Positions 15,947-23,777 of a stretch of DNA of 64,000 nt are shown in pieces (position 1 is the first letter of the stretch; every line of letters starts with the position of its first letter). The notes under the pieces were generated by a model that worked only from the letters and a program-made list of their open reading frames with translations, did not search any database and was not told the DNA's origin. Source of the stretch: Lysobacter sp. GTDB lineage: Bacteria > Pseudomonadota > Gammaproteobacteria > Xanthomonadales > Xanthomonadaceae. The position numbers were made by a program, and so were the translations under genes. Where the stretch lies: contig DAHUXS010000013.1 of NCBI GenBank assembly GCA_027306995.1, forward strand, positions 372,001 to 436,000. The letters are read 5' to 3'.

Positions 15947-17035
15947 TCATTCGCTCGGCTTGAACTGCATCGTGCGGCGCGTGGTCACCGGCGAACCGAC
16001 CGGTTCGAAGCGCCACTTGCGGACCGCGTTCAGCGCTTCGCGATCGAACACGCGCGGCGGATTGGCATCGACCACGCGCGCCGCGCCGACCGAACCATCC
16101 TGCGACACGGTGAACTCCACGGTCACGCTGCCGCTCTGGCCGCTGCGCAATGCCTCGACCGGGAAACGCGGGCTCGGCGTACTGATCGCACGCAATTCGC
16201 TGCTTGCGCTGCGCGCCGGCGCGGCGGCCGCACGTTGCTGCTGTTCGGCGGCGCGATCGGCGGCGGCCTTGCGGTCCGCTTCCGCCTTGCGATCGGCTTC
16301 GGCCTTGCGGTCCGCTTCGGCCTTGCGATCGGCATCCGCCTTCGCGGCGGCGTCCTGCTGCTGCTTCTGGGCCGTCTGCGTGGCCTTGTCCTGCGCCTGC
16401 TTGGCCGCCAGTTCCTTCGCCGCCTGTTCCTGCAACTTCTTCTGGTCTTCCAGGCGCTTCTTCTCAAGCTCGGCCTGTTTGGCCTGTTCCTGCGGCGTCA
16501 GCACCGGCGTGGTGCCGGAAGCCGCTGCCGCGGCGGCGGCCTTCTCGCCATCGGCGATCGCGTTCTTCAGGCGCGGCAGTGCCGGCGCCGCGGAATCGGC
16601 CTTCTCCAGCAATGCATAGAGACGGTCGGCTTCGCTGAAGTCCTTGCGGGCGATGGCCTGCTCGGTGGCGATGGTGGCGTAGGGCTGGAGATCGGTCAGC
16701 GCGCTGGCGACCGAAGGATCGCTCGCCGACTTGTCGCGCAGCGCGAGGTAGTACTCCATGGCGTTGTTGCCGGCGGGCGCGTACAGGCGCTGTTCGCTCA
16801 GGGCTTTGGCAGCGGCATCACGCAGCTGGTCGGCGCCCATCGCGGCAACCGCCGATGACACCGCCTGTGCGGGTGCAGCGGCCGGCGTCGCAGCCGGGGT
16901 GCCGGCAGCGGGCGCTGCGGTTTCGTCCTTCTTGCAGGCGGTCATGCCCAGCGCAAGCACGATGGCGACGCCACCGGCGAGCAGCGAGCGGGACAGGAGA
17001 GTGGGCGCGGGCCTTGCGGCGGCGGTCGATTGCAT
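15947..17035 (-). CDS. TonB C-terminal-domain protein with lipoprotein-like N-terminus and charged repeats
   Basis: A 362-residue envelope protein. The N-terminus has a hydrophobic helix (about 18-33) ending in GMTACKK, a lipobox-like but non-canonical site (Met at -3, Cys34). A helical, possibly TPR-like region (about 65-160) follows, then a long Lys/Gln/Ala/Glu coiled coil (about 175-275) with five tandem hexads of the type ADRKAE, and a TonB/TolA-like C-terminal domain (about 280-358: SPRFPVEALRSGQSGSV and ALNAVRKWRFEP). It could bridge the periplasm as an energy transducer or as a TolA-like structural protein. Neither ExbB nor ExbD genes lie next to it; a tonB-exbBD set is 13 kb away. It lies 104 bases downstream of mnmE. 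Confidence 0.75.
   Translation of the reverse strand: MQSTAAARPAPTLLSRSLLAGGVAIVLALGMTACKKDETAAPAAGTPAATPAAAPAQAVSSAVAAMGADQLRDAAAKALSEQRLYAPAGNNAMEYYLALRDKSASDPSVASALTDLQPYATIATEQAIARKDFSEADRLYALLEKADSAAPALPRLKNAIADGEKAAAAAAASGTTPVLTPQEQAKQAELEKKRLEDQKKLQEQAAKELAAKQAQDKATQTAQKQQQDAAAKADADRKAEADRKAEADRKAEADRKAAADRAAEQQQRAAAAPARSASSELRAISTPSPRFPVEALRSGQSGSVTVEFTVSQDGSVGAARVVDANPPRVFDREALNAVRKWRFEPVGSPVTTRRTMQFKPSE
16252..16343. repeat. 18-bp tandem repeat (36-bp higher-order unit) inside the TonB-domain gene
   Basis: About five copies of an 18-base unit of the form CTTGCG-RTC-SGCTTCSGC. Alternate copies differ at the same positions, so the effective unit is 36 bases. It encodes the ADRKAE hexads. 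Copies can be gained or lost without a frameshift, so spacer length may vary between strains. Confidence 0.8.
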
Positions 17036-17139
17036 GTGGATTTCCCCGGGGAGGCGTAACCGAACGAATACAAGCCACGGGTAGGCACCTTGTCAACACC
17101 CCGATGTCCGGATATGTCGGGCGCGTCACAGCGCAGGCG

Positions 17140-18477
17140 CTATTTGCCGATGCAGAAGCTCGTGAAGATGTGCCCGAGAAGGTCATCGGCCAGCACGCGA
17201 CCGGTGATTTCACCAAGGGCATCGTGGCCCAGGCGGAGGTCCTCGGCGGCCAGTTCCAGTTGGCCATGCTCGAAGGCTGAACCGGCTGCCGACAGATGTT
17301 CGCGCGCACGCTGCAAGGCTTCGACGTGGCGCGCGCGCGCGCTGAATGCGCCCTCGCCCGTCTGATGGCCGGCCATGCCCGCGAGTCGTTCACGCAGGCT
17401 GGCGAGTCCTTCCCCGGTGCGCGCGGAAACGACGATGGCGTCGTCGCCGACCGCTATCGGTGCGAACAGGTCGCCCTTGTTGTGGATCCACAGCACCTGC
17501 GGAACGCCGGCCAGCAACGGCTGCAACTGTTCGCGCTGGTTGTCGGCATCGCGCCCATCCAGCACCGCGATCGCAAGATCGGCGCGCTCGAGTTCGGCGC
17601 GTGCGCGGCGCATGCCTTCGCGTTCGATCGCATCGCCATCGTCGCGTTGCCCCGCGGTATCCACCAATGTCAGTTCGACGCCATCGACGCGAATGGTTTC
17701 GTGCAAGAGGTCGCGCGTCGTGCCGGGCACGTCGGTGACGATGGCGCGATCGCTGCCGGCCAATGCATTGAGCAAGGAACTCTTGCCGGCGTTGGGCAGG
17801 CCGACCAGCACCGCATGCAGGCCATCGCGCAGGCGACGCCCCTGCTCCGCCGCGGTCAACAACACGTCGAGTTCACGCGATGCCGCGGCGATGCCGCCCT
17901 GCAAGGCGTCACCGCCCAGCGTCTCGATCGGCTCGTCGGCGAAATCGATCGCGGCTTCCATGTGCACGCGCAGGTGCAGTAGTTTCGCCGCCAAGGCATC
18001 GACGCGGGTGGAGAACGCGCCATCCAGCGAACGTCGCGCCGCCCGCGCGGCCTGCACGTCGCGCGCGGCGATCAGGTCGGCGATCGCTTCGGCCTGCGCG
18101 AGATCGAGCTTGCCGTTATGGAAAGCCCGCTCGCTGAATTCGCCGGGACGCGCACGTCGTGCCCCCAGTTGCACCGCCGCCTGCAGCACCTGTTCCAGCA
18201 GCACCGGGCTGCCGTGCAACTGCAGTTCCACCACGTCTTCGCCGGTGAAACTCGCCGGCGCGACAAAGTGCAACGCAATGCCATCGTCGATGAGGTCGCC
18301 GTCATCGGCGGCGCGCACCTGCACGCGGATCGCCTGTCGCGGAACCAGTGTTTTCCCACACAAGGTCGCGGCGATGTCGTGCGCGCTTGGACCCGACAGC
18401 CGCACGATGCCAACGCCGCCCTGTCCGGGGGCACTGGCGATGGCGACGATCGTTGTCGTGCTGGCGGACGTGCTCAT
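17140..18477 (-). CDS. mnmE: tRNA uridine-5-carboxymethylaminomethyl modification GTPase MnmE
   Basis: A 445-residue GTPase that with MnmG installs the cmnm5 group at U34 of certain tRNAs. The N-terminal folate-binding region begins [21 protein letters not shown]. The G domain has GLPNAGKSS (G1), DVPGTTRD (G2), DTAGQRDD (G3) and HNKGD (G4). The C-terminus is FCIGK, with the conserved catalytic cysteine. I chose the ATG at 18477; an in-frame GTG at 18483 would add two residues. It starts 24 bases after yidC's stop on the same strand, the classical rpmH-rnpA-yidC-mnmE order. Confidence 0.96.
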   Translation of the reverse strand: MSTSASTTTIVAIASAPGQGGVGIVRLSGPSAHDIAATLCGKTLVPRQAIRVQVRAADDGDLIDDGIALHFVAPASFTGEDVVELQLHGSPVLLEQVLQAAVQLGARRARPGEFSERAFHNGKLDLAQAEAIADLIAARDVQAARAARRSLDGAFSTRVDALAAKLLHLRVHMEAAIDFADEPIETLGGDALQGGIAAASRELDVLLTAAEQGRRLRDGLHAVLVGLPNAGKSSLLNALAGSDRAIVTDVPGTTRDLLHETIRVDGVELTLVDTAGQRDDGDAIEREGMRRARAELERADLAIAVLDGRDADNQREQLQPLLAGVPQVLWIHNKGDLFAPIAVGDDAIVVSARTGEGLASLRERLAGMAGHQTGEGAFSARARHVEALQRAREHLSAAGSAFEHGQLELAAEDLRLGHDALGEITGRVLADDLLGHIFTSFCIGK

Positions 18478-18501
18478 GCGCACATCATGCCGCCATGCCG
18501 A

Positions 18502-20208
18502 TTACTTTTTCTTCGCTTCGTGCGTGCCGGGCGATGGCTTGTCGGCGTACTTGCGCAGCATGTAGGTCTGCTGGATCAAACCCAGCGCACCGTTCGCCAC
18601 CTGGTACAGCACCAGGCCGGCCGGCAGGAAGGCGAGAATGACGCCGAAGATCACTGGCATCGCCTTCATCATCTTCTGCTGCGTCGGGTCCATGCCCGGC
18701 GCGGGCGGCGTCAGGTGCTGGGTGAAGAACATGATCGCGGCGTTGAGGATCGGCAGCACGAAATAGGGATCGCGCGCGGTGAGGTCATGGATCCAGCCCA
18801 TCCACGGCGCGTGGCGCAGTTCCACCGATTCCGACAGCACCCAGTACAGCGTCATGAAAATGATGGTCTGCGGAATGATCGGCAGGCAGCCGCCGATCGG
18901 ATTGATCTTCTCGGTCTTGTACAGCTCCATCATCGCCATCTGGAGCTTCTGCTTGTCGTCGCCGTAGCGTTCCTGCAGCGCCTTCATCCGCGGCTGCACG
19001 CGACGCATCTGCGCGGTCGACTTGTACTGCGCGTTCGACAGCGGGAACAGCGCGAGTTTCAGCAGGAACACCAGCCCGATGATCGACCAGCCCCAGTTGC
19101 CGAACAGCGCGTGGATCTTCGAGAGCAGCCAGAACAGGCCCGTCCCGAGATAGGCAAGCCAGTCCCAGCGGCTGTAGTCGATGACGCGATCGAGGCCGGG
19201 CACGCCGAGCGCTTCCAGCGCCTTGACGTCCTTCGGTCCCACCCACAGGCGGGCATTGGTCGTCACCGTTTGACCGGCCTGCACGGTGAACCCCGGACCC
19301 ATCGCGGCGATGCTGTCGGCCGGGCCGTTCTGGCTCAGCGAGAACTTCGCCTGCTGGTCGGCTTCGGGAATCCACACGCTCAGGAAGTGGTGCTGCGGCA
19401 TCGCCAGCCAACCGCCCTGGATGGTCTGGTCGACGCTGCCGCCATCCATGTAGTCCTTGAACGGGCGGCGCTCGTAATGCTTGCCATCCGACCAGGTCGC
19501 ACCGACGAAGCTGTACGACTCCGGATGCATCATCCCGGTCTGCAAGGTCGGCGGCACGCGCACCAGCTGGCGATAAATGTAGCCCTGCCACGGCGTGCCA
19601 CCGCCGTTGGTCACGCTGTCGCGCACGTCCACGGCGTAGCTGCCGCGGGTAAAGCGCACCACGCGATGGATCACGACGCCATTGGCGCCGGTCCAGGTGA
19701 ACGGCACGTCCAGCGTTGCGGCACCGGCGGCGAGCTTGAATTGCGTCGCGCCGCCATCGGCAACGAAACCGGCGTGGTTCGGCGCCTGCGAACCGCCCTG
19801 CCCGTTCCAGCCACTCTGCGCCATGTAGTAGTCGGCGTTGTCGGCCGAGAACAGGCGCACCGGATCATTGCCGCCGAGGGTCTTGGGGTACTGCAACAGA
19901 TCGACCTGGCGGAAGCTGCCGCCATCGAGCTGCACGCGCAGCACGTCGGTCTCGACCTGCACCGACACAGGCGCGGCGCTGGCCTGCGCGTTCGCCGGGG
20001 CCGCGGTGGCTGCAGCAGCCGGCGTCGCGGCACTGGTGGGCGCTACTGCCGGCAATGCGCCCGGCACCACTTGCGGAACCACCTGTGCGGCCGGTGTCAC
20101 CGGCGGCGGCGCCAGCTTGGCGGCTCGCTCCTTGCCCCACTCCATCCACAACAGGACGGCCACCATCAGCCAGGCGAACAAAAGGAAGAGGCGGGTCTGC
20201 TGGTTCAT
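18502..20208 (-). CDS. yidC: membrane protein insertase YidC
   Basis: A 568-residue Oxa1/YidC insertase of the Gram-negative type. It has an N-terminal anchor (about residues 5-22), a large periplasmic beta-domain (about 60-340), then the conserved five-helix core with NWGWSIIGLVFLLKL, PLSNAQYKS, QPRMKALQERYGDD, NPIGGCLP and a basic tail ending AKKK. It inserts inner-membrane proteins alone or with SecYEG. The start at 20208 (MNQQTRLFLLFAWLMV) lies 4 bases after the rnpA stop; upstream in-frame sequence overlaps rnpA and is not coding. No yidD gene lies between rnpA and yidC. Confidence 0.97.
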   Translation of the reverse strand: MNQQTRLFLLFAWLMVAVLLWMEWGKERAAKLAPPPVTPAAQVVPQVVPGALPAVAPTSAATPAAAATAAPANAQASAAPVSVQVETDVLRVQLDGGSFRQVDLLQYPKTLGGNDPVRLFSADNADYYMAQSGWNGQGGSQAPNHAGFVADGGATQFKLAAGAATLDVPFTWTGANGVVIHRVVRFTRGSYAVDVRDSVTNGGGTPWQGYIYRQLVRVPPTLQTGMMHPESYSFVGATWSDGKHYERRPFKDYMDGGSVDQTIQGGWLAMPQHHFLSVWIPEADQQAKFSLSQNGPADSIAAMGPGFTVQAGQTVTTNARLWVGPKDVKALEALGVPGLDRVIDYSRWDWLAYLGTGLFWLLSKIHALFGNWGWSIIGLVFLLKLALFPLSNAQYKSTAQMRRVQPRMKALQERYGDDKQKLQMAMMELYKTEKINPIGGCLPIIPQTIIFMTLYWVLSESVELRHAPWMGWIHDLTARDPYFVLPILNAAIMFFTQHLTPPAPGMDPTQQKMMKAMPVIFGVILAFLPAGLVLYQVANGALGLIQQTYMLRKYADKPSPGTHEAKKK

Positions 20209-20212
20209 GCGA

Positions 20213-20668
20213 TCAGTCGGAATGGGACACCGGCGATGCGGCGTCGGGAAAAGAGGGGGTGGATGAAGCGTCGCGCGGCATTGTGCCGATGGCAGGATGT
20301 CCCGGCAATCTGGCGGCGCGCGCCAGCAATTCAAGCAAGGCCGTGCGCAGCGCCGGATTATCCGCCTGCGCCGCGGCAGGCTTGGCGACCGCGACATAGG
20401 TGCCGGCGGGGAGATCCACGCGCTGGTGGCGGAAGGTTTCGCGCCAGACGCGCTTGATGCGGTTGCGGCCAACCGCGTTGCCATCGACCTTGCGCGAGAC
20501 CGCGATGCCCAGGCGTGCGCCGGTCTCCGCCGCGACTTCGCGCTTCACCGCGAGTTGCAGCAACGGCCCGTGCAGGCGTTTCGCACCATCGAACGCGCAC
20601 GAATAATCGGCCCGCGTTCGCACGCGAGCCGATTTGGAAAATTTCCGGGTATCCGCAAGGGACGGCAT
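20213..20668 (-). CDS. rnpA: ribonuclease P protein component RnpA
   Basis: A 151-residue basic protein, the protein subunit of RNase P, which removes 5' leaders from tRNA precursors. The signature RNxxKRxxRE appears as RNRIKRVWRETFRHQ (about residues 68-82), preceded by GIAVSRKVDGNAVG. The start MPSLADTRKFSKSARV fits the family; the upstream in-frame extension overlaps rpmH in another frame and is rejected. The protein is about 30 residues longer than the E. coli protein because of a Pro/Ser/Asp-rich C-terminal tail. It lies 25 bases downstream of rpmH. Confidence 0.95.
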   Translation of the reverse strand: MPSLADTRKFSKSARVRTRADYSCAFDGAKRLHGPLLQLAVKREVAAETGARLGIAVSRKVDGNAVGRNRIKRVWRETFRHQRVDLPAGTYVAVAKPAAAQADNPALRTALLELLARAARLPGHPAIGTMPRDASSTPSFPDAASPVSHSD

Positions 20669-20693
20669 CAGTCCGTCCCGGTCAAAGCGCCGA

Positions 20694-20834
20694 TCAGGCG
20701 CAGAGACGCTTGCGACCCTTGGCGCGGCGGCGAGCCAGCACCTTGCGGCCATCGGCCGTCTTCATGCGGGCACGGAAACCGTGATCGCGCTTGCGCTTGA
20801 GGTTGCTGGGTTGGTAGGTGCGCTTGGTGGCCAT
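20694..20834 (-). CDS. rpmH: 50S ribosomal protein L34
   Basis: Forty-six residues beginning [19 protein letters not shown] and continuing [21 protein letters not shown], the full L34 signature. The C-terminus ends KRLCA, with a cysteine where many species have Ser, Thr or other residues. It is the first gene of the rpmH-rnpA-yidC-mnmE unit and is divergent from dnaA. A strong minus-strand promoter lies just upstream. Confidence 0.98.
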   Translation of the reverse strand: MATKRTYQPSNLKRKRDHGFRARMKTADGRKVLARRRAKGRKRLCA

Positions 20835-20870
20835 GGTGTCGGCGCCATCGATATAAACGTGGAACCGGAA

Positions 20871-20900
20871 ATTCTAGCGGGGGTCCCGGGCGCCTGTCAA
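20871..20900 (-). promoter_or_regulatory. sigma70 promoter for rpmH-rnpA-yidC-mnmE
   Basis: On the minus strand, TTGACA (20900-20895) is followed after 18 bases by TAGAAT (20876-20871): a perfect -35 and a 5-of-6 -10. Transcription would start near 20864, about 30 bases before the rpmH ATG. The rest of the 176-base rpmH-dnaA gap is G/C-rich and should hold the dnaA promoter, for which I see no convincing boxes. Confidence 0.75.
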
Positions 20901-21010
20901 ATGCGGGCGGACGTGCCGATGGCGGCCCCCGCCCCCCGATGATAGTCTGGACGTTCCCTCCTCCAGTCCGGATTCCCGCACGTCGGGCCGAACGCACGTC
21001 CACGAGCCCG

Positions 21011-22366
21011 ATGAGCCTGTTGCCTCCGACCGCCACCCTGGAAGCCTGGCCCCGCTGCCTGGCCCAGCTCGAGCACGAATTCCCGAGCGAGGACATCCAT
21101 ACCTGGTTGCGCCCGTTGCAGGCCGATGCCCGCGAACGCGCGCTGGTGCTGTACGCGCCCAACCAGTTCGTGGTCGATACGGTGCGTGACCGCTTCCTGC
21201 CGCGCATCCGCGAACTGCTCGACCACTACGCCGGCAGCCGCGACGTCGCGATCGAAGTCGGTGCGCTCAAGCGCACCGTGGCGCCCTCGGCGACGCCGTC
21301 TTCGTCCATGCCCGCGCGCGTTGCCGAACCGGCATTCCACGGCAATCTCGACAACCAGTACATCTTCGACAATTTCGTCGAAGGACGCAGCAACCAGCTG
21401 GCGCGCGCCGCGGCCTGGCAGGCCTCGCAATCGCCGGGCGATCGTGCCCACAACCCGTTGCTGCTGTACGGCGGCACAGGGCTCGGCAAGACCCATCTGA
21501 TGTTCGCCGCCGGCAACGAATTGCTGGCGAAAAATCCGGCCGCCAAAGTGTTGTACCTGCGTTCCAAGGACTTCATGGACGGCTTCACCAAGGCGCTGTA
21601 CGACCCCGCCGCCACCGGCGGCATGGACGCTTTCCGCAAGCAGTTCCAGGGGCTCGACGCGCTGCTGATCGACGACATCCAGTTCTTCGCCGGCAAGGAT
21701 CGCACCCAGGAAGAGTTCTTCCACACCTTCAACGCGCTGTTTGATGGCCGCCAGCAGATCATCATGACCTGCGACCGCTACCCGCGCGAAGTCGATGGGC
21801 TCGAACCGCGCTTGAAATCGCGACTGGGTTGGGGCCTGCCGGTGGCGATCGATCCACCCGATTACGAAACGCGCGCGCAGATCGTGCTGTCGAAAGCGCG
21901 CGAACGCGGCGTGCCGATTCCGGACGACGTCGCCAGCCTGCTCGCCAAGAAGATGCGCTCCTCGGTGCGCGACCTCGAAGGCGCGCTCAACACGCTGATC
22001 GCGCGCGCCAATTTCACCGGCCGCCCGATCACCCTCGAATTCGCCCAGGAAACCCTGCGCGATGTCCTGCGCGACCATTCGGTCGGTATCAGCCAGATCC
22101 AGAAGGTCGTCACCGACTACTTCGGCCTGCAGGTCAAGGATCTGATCGGGCCCAAGCGGACGCGTTCGTTGGCGCGCCCACGCCAGATCGCGATGGCCCT
22201 GGCCAAGGAACTCACCGACCACAGCCTGCCGGAAATCGGCGATGCCTTTGGTGGCCGCGACCACACCACCGTATTGCACGCCTGCCGCCAGATCCGGACA
22301 TTGCTCGAGACCGATGGCAAACTCCACGAGGATTGGGAGAAACTGTTGCGCAAACTCAGTGAATGA
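21011..22366 (+). CDS. dnaA: chromosomal replication initiator DnaA
   Basis: A 451-residue AAA+ initiator that binds DnaA boxes and melts oriC. Domain I is at about 1-80 and a linker at about 80-115. The AAA+ domain has [14 protein letters not shown] (Walker A), [14 protein letters not shown] (Walker B) and [17 protein letters not shown]. Domain IV has [21 protein letters not shown] and the DnaA signature [15 protein letters not shown]. The ATG at 21011 ([13 protein letters not shown]) fits the family; earlier in-frame codons read through the intergenic region. It diverges from rpmH and is followed by the probable oriC and dnaN. Confidence 0.98.
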   Translation: MSLLPPTATLEAWPRCLAQLEHEFPSEDIHTWLRPLQADARERALVLYAPNQFVVDTVRDRFLPRIRELLDHYAGSRDVAIEVGALKRTVAPSATPSSSMPARVAEPAFHGNLDNQYIFDNFVEGRSNQLARAAAWQASQSPGDRAHNPLLLYGGTGLGKTHLMFAAGNELLAKNPAAKVLYLRSKDFMDGFTKALYDPAATGGMDAFRKQFQGLDALLIDDIQFFAGKDRTQEEFFHTFNALFDGRQQIIMTCDRYPREVDGLEPRLKSRLGWGLPVAIDPPDYETRAQIVLSKARERGVPIPDDVASLLAKKMRSSVRDLEGALNTLIARANFTGRPITLEFAQETLRDVLRDHSVGISQIQKVVTDYFGLQVKDLIGPKRTRSLARPRQIAMALAKELTDHSLPEIGDAFGGRDHTTVLHACRQIRTLLETDGKLHEDWEKLLRKLSE

Positions 22367-22600
22367 GCACCGGGGAATCCTGTGGACAACTTCGGGACAA
22401 TTTGGCGAGGCCAAGTTGTCCACAACTTGCCCCAGAGGTTCACGGCCACTTGTCCACGGCCTGTTTTGAACGAAATACCGTTTTAAATCAATACGTTGAA
22501 CTGCTTTTCCACAGCCTGACGCGACACAACAACCACCATCGTTTTTGATTTATCCACTCCTTAAAAGCAGTGGATGGATCCCGAACCCGGAACTGCATCC
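22367..22600. other. oriC: probable chromosomal replication origin (oriC), dnaA-dnaN intergenic region
   Basis: This 234-base region between dnaA and dnaN carries at least five DnaA-box-like 9-mers: TGTGGACAA (22381-22389, inverted), TTGTCCACA (22416-22424), TTGTCCACG (22450-22458), TTTTCCACA (22505-22513) and TTATCCACT (22550-22558). Each differs from TTATCCACA at one or two positions. An A/T-rich stretch at about 22462-22508 is unusual in this G/C-rich window and could be the unwinding element. dnaA-dnaN gaps serve as origins in Pseudomonas and Xanthomonas relatives. The dnaN promoter must also lie here. Confidence 0.82.
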
Positions 22601-23704
22601 ATGCGCTTGACCCTGCAACGCGAAGCCCTGCTGAAACCCCTGGCGCAAGTGGTGAACGTGGTTGAACGTCGCCAGACCCTGCCCGTGCTCGCCAACCTGC
22701 TGGTCCAGGTCAAGCAAGGCGGTCTGTCCCTGACCGGTACCGATCTCGAAGTCGAGATGGTGTCGCGCTCGGCGCTGGACGAAGGCGCCGAGGATGGCGA
22801 GATCACCATTCCCGCCCGCAAGTGGTTCGACATCGTCCGCGCCCTGCCCGATGGCAGCAAGGTGACGATGACCCAGTCCGGCGACAAGATGACCGTGCAG
22901 GCCGGCCGCAGCCGCTTCAGCCTTGCCACCTTGCCGGCAAACGACTTCCCCTCGATCGACGAGGTCGATGCCACCGAACGCGTCGAGATCAGCGAATCCG
23001 CACTCAAGGAACTGATCGACCGCACCGCCTTCGCGATGGCCCAGCAGGACGTCCGTTACTACCTCAACGGCCTGCTGTTCGATCTTCGCGACGGCCTGCT
23101 GCGCTGCGTCGCCACCGACGGCCACCGCCTCGCCCTGTGCGAAGCGCAGCTCAATGGCGAGAGCCGCTCCAAGCGCCAGATCATCGTGCCCCGTAAGGGC
23201 GTGCATGAGCTGCAGCGCCTGCTGGAAGGCGGCGATCGCGTGCTGGAACTGGAGCTCGGCCGCAACCACCTGCGGGTCAAGCGCGACGATGTCACCTTCA
23301 CCAGCAAGCTGATCGATGGCAAGTTCCCGGATTACGAAGCGGTGATCCCGATCGGCGCCGACAAGCTGGTGACGATGGATCGCGAGGAATTGCGCGCCGC
23401 CCTGCAGCGCGTGGCCATCCTTTCGAACGAGAAGTACCGTGGCGTGCGCCTGGAAGTGACCCCGGGCCAGCTGCATATCAGCTCGCACAACCCGGAACAG
23501 GAAGAAGCCCAGGAAGAAGTCGAAGCCGATACCCGCGTCGAAGGCGTGACCATCGGGTTCAACGTCACCTACCTGCTGGAAGCCCTGTCCTCCCTGCGCG
23601 ACGAGAAGGTCGTGCTGGCCCTGCGCGATGCCAATTCCTCGGCACTGGTGCGCGAAGCCAGCAACGAGCGTTGCCGTCACGTGGTGATGCCGTTGCGCCT
23701 GTGA
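22601..23704 (+). CDS. dnaN: DNA polymerase III beta sliding clamp DnaN
   Basis: A 367-residue clamp (E. coli 366) that tethers DNA polymerase III and other partners to DNA. It starts MRLTLQREALLKPLAQV and contains RQTLPVLANLLVQV, the KFPDYEAVIP segment and the C-terminus RHVVMPLRL, all conserved in clamps. The ATG at 22601 gives the family length; an in-frame ATG at 22574 would add nine residues with no conserved match. A parS site lies 8 bases after the stop, and recF follows. Confidence 0.98.
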   Translation: MRLTLQREALLKPLAQVVNVVERRQTLPVLANLLVQVKQGGLSLTGTDLEVEMVSRSALDEGAEDGEITIPARKWFDIVRALPDGSKVTMTQSGDKMTVQAGRSRFSLATLPANDFPSIDEVDATERVEISESALKELIDRTAFAMAQQDVRYYLNGLLFDLRDGLLRCVATDGHRLALCEAQLNGESRSKRQIIVPRKGVHELQRLLEGGDRVLELELGRNHLRVKRDDVTFTSKLIDGKFPDYEAVIPIGADKLVTMDREELRAALQRVAILSNEKYRGVRLEVTPGQLHISSHNPEQEEAQEEVEADTRVEGVTIGFNVTYLLEALSSLRDEKVVLALRDANSSALVREASNERCRHVVMPLRL

Positions 23705-23712
23705 CAGGATCA

Positions 23713-23728
23713 GGTTCCACGTGGAACA
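23713..23728. promoter_or_regulatory. parS: parS site 1 (ParB binding)
   Basis: GGTTCCACGTGGAACA contains the perfect 14-base palindrome GTTCCACGTGGAAC (23714-23727), the proteobacterial parS core bound by ParB. It lies in the dnaN-recF gap. Confidence 0.88.
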
Positions 23729-23777
23729 CCCGCAACGCCCGGCTTGTCCGGGCGTTGTTGCTTGCGGAGCGTGCCGC

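Noticed and set aside
16252-16343. tandem repeats considered as a CRISPR-like array
   Set aside because: Units are contiguous 18-base coding repeats with no unique spacers, and they read in frame as ADRKAE hexads.
20850-20866. GTTCCACGTTTATAT-type half palindrome upstream of rpmH, possible fourth parS
   Set aside because: Only one half of the parS palindrome (GTTCCACGT) is present; the other arm does not match.
20871-20876. ATTCTA hexamer considered as part of a dnaA (plus-strand) promoter
   Set aside because: It is the -10 of the minus-strand rpmH promoter; no -35 fits on the plus strand.
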